Of a DNA stretch of 29,451 nucleotides, positions 1 through 9,056 are shown piece after piece (position 1 is the stretch's first letter; the number at the start of each line of letters is the position of its first letter). The position numbers and the translations under genes were made by a program. The stretch spans positions 1 to 29,451 of the forward strand of contig CAYUCO010000053.1 in NCBI GenBank assembly GCA_964443385.1, given 5' to 3'. Under the pieces are notes generated by a model. The model was not told the DNA's origin. It saw nothing but the letters and a program-made list of their open reading frames with translations, and searched no databases. The DNA comes from VFHP01 sp964443385. Lineage in GTDB: Bacteria > Chloroflexota > Dehalococcoidia > Lucifugimonadales > UBA2985.

Positions 1-2412
1 CGCATAATAAAAGATGTTCCAAATGATTATCATGATTTAGAAGGTCGTACGGTCGTCGAATCCGTCTCTGATGATAGTGGGAAATCGATTGTTAGAAGAG
101 GTAAAAAAGTTACTGCCGCGGCAGCTAAGAAAATATCTGCTTTGAAACCTCGTACTATAAGCATACTTCCTTTCGCTTCTTCGCTAGATGAGGATATAGT
201 ATATCTGTCAGCTGACGAAGAAGAAAAGTTCCCAATCGCTCAAGCAAATTCCCCATTGGACGAAAAAAACCAATTTACAACAGAAAGAGTGGAAATAAGG
301 AGAGGAGAAATCTTCTCACTTGACGCTCCTGCAAGTGTATCCTACATGGATATATCCCCAATACAAATTGTTAGTGTTTCGGCTGGATTGATACCTTTCC
401 TGGAACATGATGATGCCAACAGGGCATTAATGGGATCGAACATGCAAAGGCAAGCAGTGCCATTGCTAAGAACTGAATCACCCTTAGTGGGTACTGGAAT
501 GGAGAAGAGGGTGGCAATGGACAGCGGTCAGGTTGTGATATCAAAACAGGATGGTGTTGTCAGTGGTGTTTCTGGAGAACAAATAACCGTTAAAGACCAC
601 AATGGGAAATCCCATAAATACCCTTTAATTAAATTTCTAAGGAGTAACCAAGGTACGTGTATAAGCCAAAGATCTATTGTGGCAAAAGGTGACTCAGTCC
701 AGAAAGGACAGCCACTTGCAGACAGCTCATCTACAGAAAACGGAGAATTGGCTCTAGGTCAAAACGTACTAGTTGCTTTCATGAGTTGGGGCGGATACAA
801 CTTCGAAGACGCAATAATACTAAATGAAAACCTTCTAAGAAAAGATAAATTCACATCCATACATATAGAGAAATATGAAGTAGAGGCAAGAGACACAAAA
901 CTTGGAGCCGAAGAGATAACTAGAGATATATCTAATGTAGGAGAGGATGGTCTCAGGAATTTAGATGAATACGGAGTTATATATCCCGGGGCAGAAGTAG
1001 GACCAGGAGATATTCTAGTAGGTAAAATCACTCCGAAGGGTGAAACTGAGTTGACGGCCGAGGAAAAATTATTGAGGGCTATTTTTGGAGAAAAAGCCAG
1101 AGATGTCAAAGATACATCTTTGAGAGTACCTCACGGAGAAAGAGGCAAAATAATAGACGTAAAAGTCCTTTCCCGAGAAGAAAAAGATGAACTACCTCCT
1201 GGAGTTAACACTCTTGTACGAGTCTGGATAGCTCAAGCGCGAAAAATTACTGAAGGAGATAAGATGGCGGGTAGACACGGCAACAAAGGTGTAGTAGCCA
1301 GAGTGCTGCCTGCAGCCGACATGCCGTATCTCGAAGACGGTACTCCTGTAGACATTATACTTAACCCAATTGGAGTACCTTCCAGAATGAACTTGGGACA
1401 ATTACTTGAAACTCACCTAGGACTAGCTGCACACGGTATGGGATTAAAGGTAGTCACACCGGTTTTTGACGGAGCAGATGACACATCTATTGAAGATGCT
1501 TTGGCCAAGGACTGGATGATTAAAAAGTCTGGTGCAATAACTCAAGATAACGAAGATAAACTTCCCACTCCAGATATGAACGTAGTTAAGGAATGGTTAG
1601 ACGCTAAGGGTTTAGATGGCAAACAAATTCTGGATGAAGACAATAGAGGAATGGCCAGAAATGCCTGCCTTAAGATATGGCTGGATGAAGAATCTGACAT
1701 ATCAACAAGTAATTTGTCAGACGAACAAATTTATGCGACAGCCATAGAGATAAGTAAGAACTCTGCCTTATCAGCTCCCATATTGGGGAAGAGCGTTTTG
1801 TACGACGGTAGGACAGGAGATAAATTTGATCAGTCAGTGACAGTAGGTTACATATACATGATGAAACTCATACACTTAGTTGAAGACAAAATCCATGCTA
1901 GGTCCACCGGCCCTTACTCACTTATAACCCAACAACCACTTGGAGGCAAGGCACAATTTGGAGGTCAGAGATTCGGAGAAATGGAAGTTTGGGCTCTTGA
2001 ATCGTACAGTGCAGCATATAATTTACAGGAAATGCTAACTATAAAATCGGATGATGTTGTTGGGAGAGTGAAAACATATGAGGCTATTGTTAAAGGCGAG
2101 GAAGTTGTTCAACCTGGCGTTCCTGAATCTTTCCACGTCTTAGTCAAAGAACTTCAAAGTCTGGGACTGTCAGTCGAACTACTGCAAGAAGACGAAGCTC
2201 AACCGATGCTAGAGGAAAGTAGCGATATCAATAACATAGATAATGATGTTATAGAGGAATTTGAAGGTATGGTTGTAGAAGACATAGAGGCGTCTACGGT
2301 AGAAAGAATAGAAGAAGAAATGCAGGATCCAGATGACGACATATTGTCCTCAATCATGAGCCAAATAGAAGAAATAGAAGATACGGAGGAACCTGAAAAT
2401 GGTCAAGAGTAG
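1..2412 (+). CDS. rpoB: DNA-directed RNA polymerase subunit beta (5'-truncated by window edge)
   Basis: Beta subunit of the core RNA polymerase, forming part of the active centre with beta'. The frame is open from base 1, so the gene begins upstream; the TTG at 142 is an internal codon, not a start. Visible conserved blocks are the LIPFLEHDDANRALMG region (about 388-435), the GGYNFEDAI block carrying the conserved Glu-Asp pair (about 790-815), and GDKMAGRHGNKG with its two conserved lysines at 1261 and 1285. The ARSTGPYSLITQQPLGGKAQ and RFGEMEVWALE segments near the C-terminus are also present. The rifampicin-binding cluster lies outside the window. After the usual family end (VELLQEDE) there is a 71-residue tail (2197-2409) with 27 Asp/Glu and one Arg. 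The stop overlaps the rpoC start by 14 nt, indicating a coupled rpoBC operon. Confidence 0.98.
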   Translation, partial: RIIKDVPNDYHDLEGRTVVESVSDDSGKSIVRRGKKVTAAAAKKISALKPRTISILPFASSLDEDIVYLSADEEEKFPIAQANSPLDEKNQFTTERVEIRRGEIFSLDAPASVSYMDISPIQIVSVSAGLIPFLEHDDANRALMGSNMQRQAVPLLRTESPLVGTGMEKRVAMDSGQVVISKQDGVVSGVSGEQITVKDHNGKSHKYPLIKFLRSNQGTCISQRSIVAKGDSVQKGQPLADSSSTENGELALGQNVLVAFMSWGGYNFEDAIILNENLLRKDKFTSIHIEKYEVEARDTKLGAEEITRDISNVGEDGLRNLDEYGVIYPGAEVGPGDILVGKITPKGETELTAEEKLLRAIFGEKARDVKDTSLRVPHGERGKIIDVKVLSREEKDELPPGVNTLVRVWIAQARKITEGDKMAGRHGNKGVVARVLPAADMPYLEDGTPVDIILNPIGVPSRMNLGQLLETHLGLAAHGMGLKVVTPVFDGADDTSIEDALAKDWMIKKSGAITQDNEDKLPTPDMNVVKEWLDAKGLDGKQILDEDNRGMARNACLKIWLDEESDISTSNLSDEQIYATAIEISKNSALSAPILGKSVLYDGRTGDKFDQSVTVGYIYMMKLIHLVEDKIHARSTGPYSLITQQPLGGKAQFGGQRFGEMEVWALESYSAAYNLQEMLTIKSDDVVGRVKTYEAIVKGEEVVQPGVPESFHVLVKELQSLGLSVELLQEDEAQPMLEESSDINNIDNDVIEEFEGMVVEDIEASTVERIEEEMQDPDDDILSSIMSQIEEIEDTEEPENGQE

Positions 2413-5400
2413 AGCAGAATTCGACGCTATACGTCTTTCGATAGCTTCCCCCGAACAAATAAAGGGTTGGTCATTCGGAGAAGTAACCAAACCAGAAACT
2501 ATAAACTATCGCACCCTTAGGCCTGAGAAGGATGGGCTTTTTTGTGAAAGAATATTTGGACCCACAAAAGACTGGGAATGTTTCTGTGGCAAATATAAAA
2601 AGATCAGATACAAGGGAGTTATATGCGACAGGTGTGGAGTAGAAGTCACACGTTCAAAAGTTAGACGTGAGAGGATGGGGCATATCCAACTGGCCGCCCC
2701 AGTAGCTCATGTTTGGTTTTCCAAGGGAATACCAAGTAGACTCGGACTTCTGCTAGACATGTCCCCTCGAAACCTAGAGAGAGTTCTCTATTTTGCAAAA
2801 TATGTCATAACGAGGATTAACGAAGAAAACAAATCACAGATTATAGATTCACTCAATGACTCTCTTCAACAGCCTGAGAACATAGAACCTGATAGCCAAG
2901 ATAATCAAGAAGACCAAGAGAACCTACAAGTCGAAAGTAGTTCCACAGAAAACAAAAAGGATTCTGTCCAGCAAAAAATTGATGAAATTGAATCCATACA
3001 AACCTTACAACTCCTAACGGAAGCCCAATACAGGGATCTGAGAGACAAATATCATAATTTGTTCGATGCATCCATGGGAGCCGAAGGAATAATGACAATA
3101 TTGAAAGATTTAGACTTGAATACTGTTAGGACGACTCTCCAGGATGAAGTAGTATCCACGTCTGGGCAAAGAAGGAAAAAGGCCATAAAGAGGTTGAGAA
3201 TAATCGAATCCCTGATAAAAAGTGGCAATAAACCTGAAGGCATGATCCTATCGATACTTCCAGTGCTTCCACCTGACCTGAGACCCATGGTGCAACTTGA
3301 TGGAGGTCGGTTCGCGACAAGTGATTTAAATGACCTATATAGAAGAGTTATAAACCGCAACAATAGACTTAAGCGTCTCCTAGAACTTGGTGCGCCTGAG
3401 ATAATAGTCAGAAATGAAAAAAGAATGCTCCAAGAAGCGGTTGATGCCCTAATCGATAACGGCAGAGTAGGAAAGGCGATTTCCGGAACACATAACCACA
3501 AACTCAAATCCCTAGCAGATCTACTTAGAGGAAAACAGGGAAGATTCAGGCAAAATCTCCTTGGGAAGCGAGTCGACTACAGCGGAAGATCCGTAATTAT
3601 AGTCGGTCCAGAATTGAGCTTAAACCAATGCGGCCTTCCTAAGCGAATGGCCCTAGAGCTATTCAAGCCATTTGTAATGAATAGACTCATCCTGGATGGA
3701 CATGTTCACAACATAAAGAGCGCCAAGAGAATGGTGGAAAGAGTAAGCCCGGAAGTATGGGATATATTGGAAGAAGTTATAACAAAGAGGCCAGTCCTAT
3801 TGAATAGGGCCCCTACTCTACACCGATTGGGCATCCAAGCATTTGATCCTGTACTAGTAGAAGGTAACGCTATAAGACTTCACCCTCTAGTATGTACTGC
3901 TTTTAATGCTGACTTTGATGGTGATCAAATGGCAGTCCATGTTCCACTTTCAAAAGAAGCCGTCCAAGAAGCCAAGAAATTGATGCTAAGCACCCAAAAT
4001 ATGCTGTCGCCAAGTTCTGGGGAACCAATCGTGGCCCCTACGCTAGACATGGTATTTGGTTGTTATTACCTGACCACCGAAATTCCAGACTCCTTAGGTG
4101 CACATTTGAAATTTAGCAGTGTAGAAGAAGCCAGATTAGCTTTTGAAGCCAGAGCCATAGACCTTAGAGCACCAATATCAGTAAAAATAGATAGCGCATC
4201 CGAAACCGCAAACAAATGGTTAGTCACCACAATGGGCAGAATAATATTCAACGAGGTCTTGCCAGAGGGATTTGAGTTTCAAAATACTGTAATGGATAAA
4301 AATATGCTCAAAGATCTAGCAGCCGACTGTTATAGAACCAAAGGAAACGATATTACTGCCCAAGTTTTAGATCGAATTAAGAGCCTAGGTTTCCACTACG
4401 CTGAAAAATCCGGAACCACCATAGCTATTAACGATATAAAGGTTCCCTCGGAAAAAGTCGCCTTGATAAACAGCGCAGATAGCAAGATAGACGAACTAGA
4501 GGAACAATATCAAAAAGGGCTTATAACCGAAGATGAACGATATACCACTGCAGTCAGGATATGGACCGATACCAGTGATAGAATGACTCAATATATCGAA
4601 GAACAGTTGCCAAATTATGGCGGAGTCTACCTTATGGCTGTATCTGGTGCCAAAGGTAATATAGCTCAGATAAAGCAGATGGCTGGCATGCGGGGACTTA
4701 TGAGCAACCCGAGGGGTAAAATTATCGAACTACCTATCAAATCAAGTTTCCGAGAAGGGCTGAGTGTCTTGGAATATTTCATTTCCACTCACGGAGCCAG
4801 AAAAGGTTTGGCCGATACAGCCCTGAGGACTGCGGATAGTGGATACCTGACACGAAGACTAATAGATATATCTCAAGAAGTAATAATATTAGAAATAGAT
4901 TGCGGAAGCACGTTAGGAATAAAAATAGAGGCTTTCCCGGATAAACCTATGGTTGCCTCGATGGGCACAAGAGTATTGGGTAGAACCGCAACTGCAGCAA
5001 TTATCAACCCGACAACTAATGAAATCATTGTACAAACAAACCAAATCATCGGGGAACATGAAGCCCAAGAAATAGAATCTTCAGGAGTCACCGAGATCTT
5101 TGTGAGATCTGCTCTAACATGCCAAGCACGTAGCGGCATATGTAGCTTATGCTATGGAAGAAATCCCGCTACTGGTCAACAAGCGATATTGGGAGAAGCA
5201 GTCGGAGTTATGGCAGCACAGAGCATAGGAGAGCCAGGCACCCAATTAACTATGAGAACGTTTCATACAGGGGGCATAGCAGGGGCAGATATTACAAGTG
5301 GCCTTCCAAGAGTAGAAGAACTTTTCGAAGCTAGATCACCAAAAGGACAGGCCTTCCTCACGGAAATAGATGGCACTGTAGAAGTAATAGAAGGATTAGA

Positions 5401-6316
5401 AGAAAGAAGAGTTAGGATAACAAACTCACAAGATTACAAAGAAAGTCACAAAATTCCGAAGGGTTACAAAGCCACAGTTAAAACTGGTGATTGGGTAGCA
5501 CTCGGAACACCTTTAATTGAACCTAAAGATGGTTCCAGTAAAGACAGTTTAGACTTAAGTGAACCAATTATAACTGCTAACAATGCAGGACTGATCAACG
5601 CTACAAGTAAAACAATAACTCTCTCTGGTGAGGAAAATGAAGAAAGGCTCTATATCATACCTCCAGCAGCATATATGCTGGTTCATGATGGCTCGGAAGT
5701 ATCGGCAGGTGACCCCCTAACCGCAGGGCCATTGAATCCACAAGATATACTGCGAATCAGAGGGAGGGAAGCTGTACAACAATATTTAATAGACGAAGTC
5801 CAAAACGTATACAGATCCCAAGGTGTAGAAATTAACGACAAACACATAGAAGTCATAGTAAGACAAATGCTCAAAAAAGTTAGAGTTGAAGAGCCGGGAG
5901 ACACAGAATTACTACCGGGCGAACTAGTAGACAGAGCTGTTTACGACGAAAAAAATCAAGATATAATGTCTCAGAATGGGCAGCCAGCTACTGCTGCTTC
6001 GGCACTTCTGGGGGTTACACGAGCTTCACTTAACACAGACAGTTTCCTGGCAGCTGCGAGTTTCCAAGAAACTGCTAGAGTCCTTACAGAAAATAGTTTG
6101 AGCGGGTCTGTGGATCAACTTAGAGGACTAAAGGAAAATGTCATAATAGGCCGTCTTATACCAGCCAACCTACATACATCTGAAGAAGGAAGGGCAAGGT
6201 TGGGGATATCTGATCAACCGTTTGATGAGGACGGAACACAGCTCACTCTAGAATCTGAAGCCATACACCATGTCATTAATGACCATATAGACGATAAAAT
6301 AGAAGAGCTTTCATAG
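2399..6316 (+). CDS. rpoC: DNA-directed RNA polymerase subunit beta'
   Basis: Catalytic largest subunit of RNA polymerase, 1305 aa. The ATG at 2399 lies inside the rpoB end and is preceded by GGAGGA (2385-2390) at good spacing. The N-terminal zinc site is C61, C63, C76, C79. The Mg-binding NADFDGD motif is residues 503-509 (Asp505, 507, 509). The second zinc site is C835, C908, C915, C918. The trigger-loop region reads QSIGEPGTQLTMRTFHTGG (about 5221-5272). Between residues about 148 and 200 there is a hydrophilic Gln/Glu/Asp-rich insert; lineage-specific inserts near here are known in beta' proteins. The gene is complete. It is followed after 28 nt by a tRNA with no clear promoter in between, so the tRNA is probably transcribed with it. 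Confidence 0.99.
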   Translation: MVKSRAEFDAIRLSIASPEQIKGWSFGEVTKPETINYRTLRPEKDGLFCERIFGPTKDWECFCGKYKKIRYKGVICDRCGVEVTRSKVRRERMGHIQLAAPVAHVWFSKGIPSRLGLLLDMSPRNLERVLYFAKYVITRINEENKSQIIDSLNDSLQQPENIEPDSQDNQEDQENLQVESSSTENKKDSVQQKIDEIESIQTLQLLTEAQYRDLRDKYHNLFDASMGAEGIMTILKDLDLNTVRTTLQDEVVSTSGQRRKKAIKRLRIIESLIKSGNKPEGMILSILPVLPPDLRPMVQLDGGRFATSDLNDLYRRVINRNNRLKRLLELGAPEIIVRNEKRMLQEAVDALIDNGRVGKAISGTHNHKLKSLADLLRGKQGRFRQNLLGKRVDYSGRSVIIVGPELSLNQCGLPKRMALELFKPFVMNRLILDGHVHNIKSAKRMVERVSPEVWDILEEVITKRPVLLNRAPTLHRLGIQAFDPVLVEGNAIRLHPLVCTAFNADFDGDQMAVHVPLSKEAVQEAKKLMLSTQNMLSPSSGEPIVAPTLDMVFGCYYLTTEIPDSLGAHLKFSSVEEARLAFEARAIDLRAPISVKIDSASETANKWLVTTMGRIIFNEVLPEGFEFQNTVMDKNMLKDLAADCYRTKGNDITAQVLDRIKSLGFHYAEKSGTTIAINDIKVPSEKVALINSADSKIDELEEQYQKGLITEDERYTTAVRIWTDTSDRMTQYIEEQLPNYGGVYLMAVSGAKGNIAQIKQMAGMRGLMSNPRGKIIELPIKSSFREGLSVLEYFISTHGARKGLADTALRTADSGYLTRRLIDISQEVIILEIDCGSTLGIKIEAFPDKPMVASMGTRVLGRTATAAIINPTTNEIIVQTNQIIGEHEAQEIESSGVTEIFVRSALTCQARSGICSLCYGRNPATGQQAILGEAVGVMAAQSIGEPGTQLTMRTFHTGGIAGADITSGLPRVEELFEARSPKGQAFLTEIDGTVEVIEGLEERRVRITNSQDYKESHKIPKGYKATVKTGDWVALGTPLIEPKDGSSKDSLDLSEPIITANNAGLINATSKTITLSGEENEERLYIIPPAAYMLVHDGSEVSAGDPLTAGPLNPQDILRIRGREAVQQYLIDEVQNVYRSQGVEINDKHIEVIVRQMLKKVRVEEPGDTELLPGELVDRAVYDEKNQDIMSQNGQPATAASALLGVTRASLNTDSFLAAASFQETARVLTENSLSGSVDQLRGLKENVIIGRLIPANLHTSEEGRARLGISDQPFDEDGTQLTLESEAIHHVINDHIDDKIEELS

Positions 6317-6334
6317 ACTCAAGGCTACCAATTG

Positions 6335-6431
6335 CTAATATCTGGGGCGGTTAGCTCAGTTGGTTAGAGTGTTGCCTTGACATGGCAGAGGTCAGTGGTT
6401 CGAGTCCACTACCGCCCACCACAGATATTAG
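6335..6431 (+). repeat. 10-bp perfect inverted repeat bracketing tRNA-Val
   Basis: CTAATATCTG at 6335-6344 is the exact reverse complement of CAGATATTAG at 6422-6431. The left arm ends at the base before tRNA position 1, and the right arm begins at the base after the encoded CCA. In a precursor RNA the two arms would stack on the 7-bp acceptor stem to give about 17 bp, broken only by the ACCA bulge. The inferred role is a processing stem (RNase III-like or RNase P/tRNase handling) that releases the tRNA from an rpoC-tRNA-tatD transcript. Confidence 0.75.
6345..6421 (+). tRNA. tRNA-Val (anticodon GAC)
   Basis: 77 nt including an encoded CCA. The acceptor stem GGGCGGT pairs with ACCGCCC, with discriminator A. 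The D arm has GCTC pairing with GAGT around AGTTGGTTA. The anticodon stem TTGCC/GGCAG encloses the loop TTGACAT, giving anticodon GAC, which reads valine GUC/GUU codons. The T arm is GTGG.TTCGAGT.CCAC with the standard loop. The gene lies between rpoC and the tatD-like gene on the same strand, with no separate promoter evident. Confidence 0.96.
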
Positions 6432-6442
6432 AGGCACTGTAA

Positions 6443-7264
6443 TTGAAACTGCTAGATTTACATACCCATATAGACAAATACCCCGAAACTGAAATCAAAC
6501 AAATACTTGATAGGGCAAATCGGGTTGGAGTAGCTGGAGCTATACTGGCCGGAACCACAGTTGAATCCAGCAATAAATGTGTGGCATTGGCTGATGCAGA
6601 TGATCGTTTATTTGCAAGTGTCGGAATCCATCCAATGGAAATTCCTTTAACAAACCTGGAAAGCCATATTCAAGCCATAGAAAAACTTGCCCTCATGTCC
6701 AATGTGGTGGCTATAAGTGAAATAGGACTCGATAGAATGGTTGGAGCCCCTGACTTTAAAAAACAAGAGGATATTTTTAGAGCACATATACAAATAGCCA
6801 AAACCACAAATCTGCCTATAATCTATCACTCCCGGGAATCCTACCCATATATATTGGATGTATTAGAGGAGGAAGAAGCTTACAAAGTAGGTGGAGCAGC
6901 TCATTACTTTCAGGGAGATGTATCAACAGCGTACCGTTGCATTGAGCTAGGATTTTTTATTTCTATAGCAAAACCAGTGTTGCGTATCCCAGAATTGCAA
7001 GAAGTTGTAAATAAAATACCTCTTGAGAATATATTAATAGAAACAGATTCTTTTCCACAACCATTCAAGAAAAATAGAAAAGCGTGGACGGAACCAAGAC
7101 ATCTAGTAGACATAGTAGAAAAAATAGCAACCATTAAGGGAAAAACTGCTACGGAAGTTAGTATACAAATGCACTCTAATCTTATGAATCTATTCAAGGA
7201 TCAATCTGGAGCTATAGACAATATATTGAGTTCAGATTCCGTGTATTCTCTAGAATTTGATTAG
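6443..7264 (+). CDS. TatD-family metal-dependent hydrolase
   Basis: 273 aa, the usual length for TatD/YcfH-type enzymes, which are metal-dependent phosphohydrolases or nucleases with a TIM-barrel fold. Metal-ligand motifs in order are LHTHID (His7, His9), SEIGLD (about residue 95), YHSRES (about 130), AAHYFQG (about 155) and IETDSFP (about 197). The family's HCR is HSR here. The start is TTG at 6443 with GAGG about 8 nt upstream (6431-6434). An earlier start is unlikely, because the family's N-terminal HxH already lies within the first ten residues. The gene directly follows tRNA-Val, so it is probably read from the rpoBC transcript. The exact substrate cannot be told from sequence; family members include DNases and putative tRNA/DNA quality-control enzymes. 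Confidence 0.9.
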   Translation: MKLLDLHTHIDKYPETEIKQILDRANRVGVAGAILAGTTVESSNKCVALADADDRLFASVGIHPMEIPLTNLESHIQAIEKLALMSNVVAISEIGLDRMVGAPDFKKQEDIFRAHIQIAKTTNLPIIYHSRESYPYILDVLEEEEAYKVGGAAHYFQGDVSTAYRCIELGFFISIAKPVLRIPELQEVVNKIPLENILIETDSFPQPFKKNRKAWTEPRHLVDIVEKIATIKGKTATEVSIQMHSNLMNLFKDQSGAIDNILSSDSVYSLEFD

Positions 7265-7311
7265 CACAAACTTAAACGTATATACTGTATAAAAATATTT
7301 AGGCGACTACA

Positions 7312-7551
7312 TTGAGAATCACAGTTAAATTGTTTGCTACATATCGTGAAATAATCGGCACATCTGTGCTAGAGTTGGATATACCACAAGGGTCGAATAC
7401 CCGCTCTTTGTTAACTATACTTAAGCAGAAAAACAAAAAGTTATCTACCGACTATGCCATTGTTGCAGTAAACTCGGAGTACGTTAGTGAAAACGCGGTT
7501 ATTAAAGACGGAGATGAAGTGGCAATAATACCACCTGTCAGTGGAGGATAA
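7312..7551 (+). CDS. moaD: Molybdopterin synthase small subunit (MoaD-like ubiquitin fold)
   Basis: 79 aa, beta-grasp sulfur carrier. It starts MRITVKLFATYREIIG, typical of MoaD, and ends in PPVSGG, with the C-terminal Gly-Gly that is adenylated and thiocarboxylated to donate sulfur to cyclic pyranopterin monophosphate. The start is TTG at 7312 with AGG about 8 nt upstream; no better start exists because the first beta strand begins here. The next gene is moaE, 1 nt after the stop, so the two subunits of molybdopterin synthase are translationally linked. The other moa genes are not in the window. Confidence 0.93.
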   Translation: MRITVKLFATYREIIGTSVLELDIPQGSNTRSLLTILKQKNKKLSTDYAIVAVNSEYVSENAVIKDGDEVAIIPPVSGG

Positions 7552-7552
7552 C

Positions 7553-7996
7553 ATGATACACATAACCAGTGAACCTTTAAATCCTGAGCATATAACCGAT
7601 ACTGTTAAAAAGAACAGTAACGGGGCAGTTGTAACCTTTTTGGGAACCACTAGGAATTTTTCCGAAGGAAGAAACGTTTTATATCTGGAATATGAAGCAT
7701 ATCAACCAATGGCGCAAAATATGTTATTACAGATAAAGTCAGAGGTTAATGCCAAGTGGGATATAGAAGATATGGCTATAGCACACCGTATAGGACACTT
7801 AGATGTTGGAGATATTAGTCTTATTGTAGCAATCGGTTCACCACATAGAAAAGAGGCCTTAGAAGCCTCAGAATATGCCATAGACCGGATAAAGCAAATA
7901 GTACCTATATGGAAAAAAGAAGTGTTCGAAGGTGGGGAAGAGTGGCTAGGTGATGAGGATAAGAGAAAAGAATTCTTGAAGACTCTGGCCGATTAG
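7553..7996 (+). CDS. moaE: Molybdopterin synthase catalytic subunit
   Basis: 147 aa. It binds the MoaD C-terminus and converts precursor Z to molybdopterin. Family hallmarks are VVTFLGTTRN near the N-terminus, YEAYQPMA, AHRIGHLDVGD, and the lysine-rich active site PIWKKEVFEGG followed by EWLGDE. I prefer ATG 7553 over the in-frame GTG at 7541: GGAGGA at 7543-7548 is a ribosome site placed for 7553, and MIHITSEPL matches the usual MoaE N-terminus. The stop codon TAG (7994-7996) shares bases with the stop codon of the opposing gene. Confidence 0.95.
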   Translation: MIHITSEPLNPEHITDTVKKNSNGAVVTFLGTTRNFSEGRNVLYLEYEAYQPMAQNMLLQIKSEVNAKWDIEDMAIAHRIGHLDVGDISLIVAIGSPHRKEALEASEYAIDRIKQIVPIWKKEVFEGGEEWLGDEDKRKEFLKTLAD

Positions 7997-9018
7997 ATAG
8001 AAATCAAACTTTCAACCAAGTTACCATACCCATTTTGGTCTATAAGCTCGTCAAATTGTTTCCTCTTGACCGGATGCCCAAATACGGATTTTTTCTGTAA
8101 TGATTCAAGCGCTATGGTAGTGTTAAGGGTATCAGAATCCACCTTAATAATAGGGACTTCTTCTTCTTGAGCCTCATATTCCACATACTGTATAGGATCG
8201 TGCCCGCCAGTTAAAACCAGACAACTCGTTTCTGTTTGTAATGCAGCCATTTGTATGTCTGGCCTATCACCTCTTACAATAACAGCTTTGTTTAGGTGTC
8301 GTTCAAAGTATAGAACCCCCCAATCCAAAACCATACCTCCTATAAGGTAATTGTCTACAAAATTATCCCCTTTTTCCTTCCAACTAATTATTTCGCCGTT
8401 CAGGTGTTGGGCTAATTCATTAACAGTAGTACCTAATAATTTCCTATCTTCAGGTATCACTGCTAACACAGTTATACCTTCTGACTCTATCTTTGGAAGC
8501 ATAACTCGCTTCGCTTCTCTTATTTTATACCTAGTAACCCCGTTAATAATGACTCCGCACAACTTGTCTCCGAACAGGGATTTTGCATCAATAGCGGCTC
8601 CAATGAGTCCGGATTCTTCGTATCCTAGAACAACCACAACTCTAGCATCTAAGCGATCAGCAATATTTTTCGAGGTTTTACCCACATCACCCGTAAGGCC
8701 ACTCAGCCCCTCTACTACGGAAAACACCGATGAATCGATTTCATTCACAATATTTATTCCAGAATCCAATTGGTCTGTATGATCATCAATATTGGATGAG
8801 ATCATTATAGGCCAATCACCAGAATTAACTGCTTCACCACTATTCGCGTTTCGTAGGATATCCCCATCATTATCACTCTTAACAGAGCCGTCTCTTATTG
8901 AGATTGGTTTGATAAGTACGGCTTTTTTATCTGAGGCTAGTAGTCTAGTTGCAAGACTCATAGCGACTGAAGTCTTGCCAGATCTAGGTTTGTTCGAAGT
9001 TATATATATACGAGGCAT
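7993..9018 (-). CDS. P-loop/DRTGG-domain protein (BioD-like N-terminal half of phosphotransacetylase family)
   Basis: 341 aa. The N-terminal half is a dethiobiotin-synthetase/CobQ-like P-loop domain with NKPRSGKTS at residues 9-17, LIKPIS, the conserved SVVEG region and VVVLGYEESG. The C-terminal half (about 215-325) resembles the DRTGG domain: AVIVRGDRPDIQMAAL, then LVLTGGHDP. This pairing is known as the regulatory front part of long phosphotransacetylases and as a stand-alone protein (COG0857 type); here no acetyltransferase domain follows. Substrate and role are unknown. The gene converges on moaE with a 4-nt overlap and diverges from leuS across 165 nt. The start ATG (9016-9018) is well placed before the P-loop strand MPRIYITSNK. 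Confidence 0.8.
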   Translation of the reverse strand: MPRIYITSNKPRSGKTSVAMSLATRLLASDKKAVLIKPISIRDGSVKSDNDGDILRNANSGEAVNSGDWPIMISSNIDDHTDQLDSGINIVNEIDSSVFSVVEGLSGLTGDVGKTSKNIADRLDARVVVVLGYEESGLIGAAIDAKSLFGDKLCGVIINGVTRYKIREAKRVMLPKIESEGITVLAVIPEDRKLLGTTVNELAQHLNGEIISWKEKGDNFVDNYLIGGMVLDWGVLYFERHLNKAVIVRGDRPDIQMAALQTETSCLVLTGGHDPIQYVEYEAQEEEVPIIKVDSDTLNTTIALESLQKKSVFGHPVKRKQFDELIDQNGYGNLVESLISI

Positions 9019-9056
9019 AATAAATTCACTAACTGCTCAACGAAAAATTGACTTAA

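Noticed and set aside
3052..3507. 151-codon open frame on the minus strand inside rpoC
   Set aside because: It lies entirely inside a certain gene, shows no family resemblance and has the composition of a shadow frame. The same applies to other antisense frames, such as 25244-25771 in dxr.
7281..7291. TATACTGTATA, resembling part of a LexA/SOS box upstream of moaD
   Set aside because: Only a short AT-rich palindrome; it matches just half of the E. coli SOS consensus, and moaD is not an SOS gene. No second site seen.
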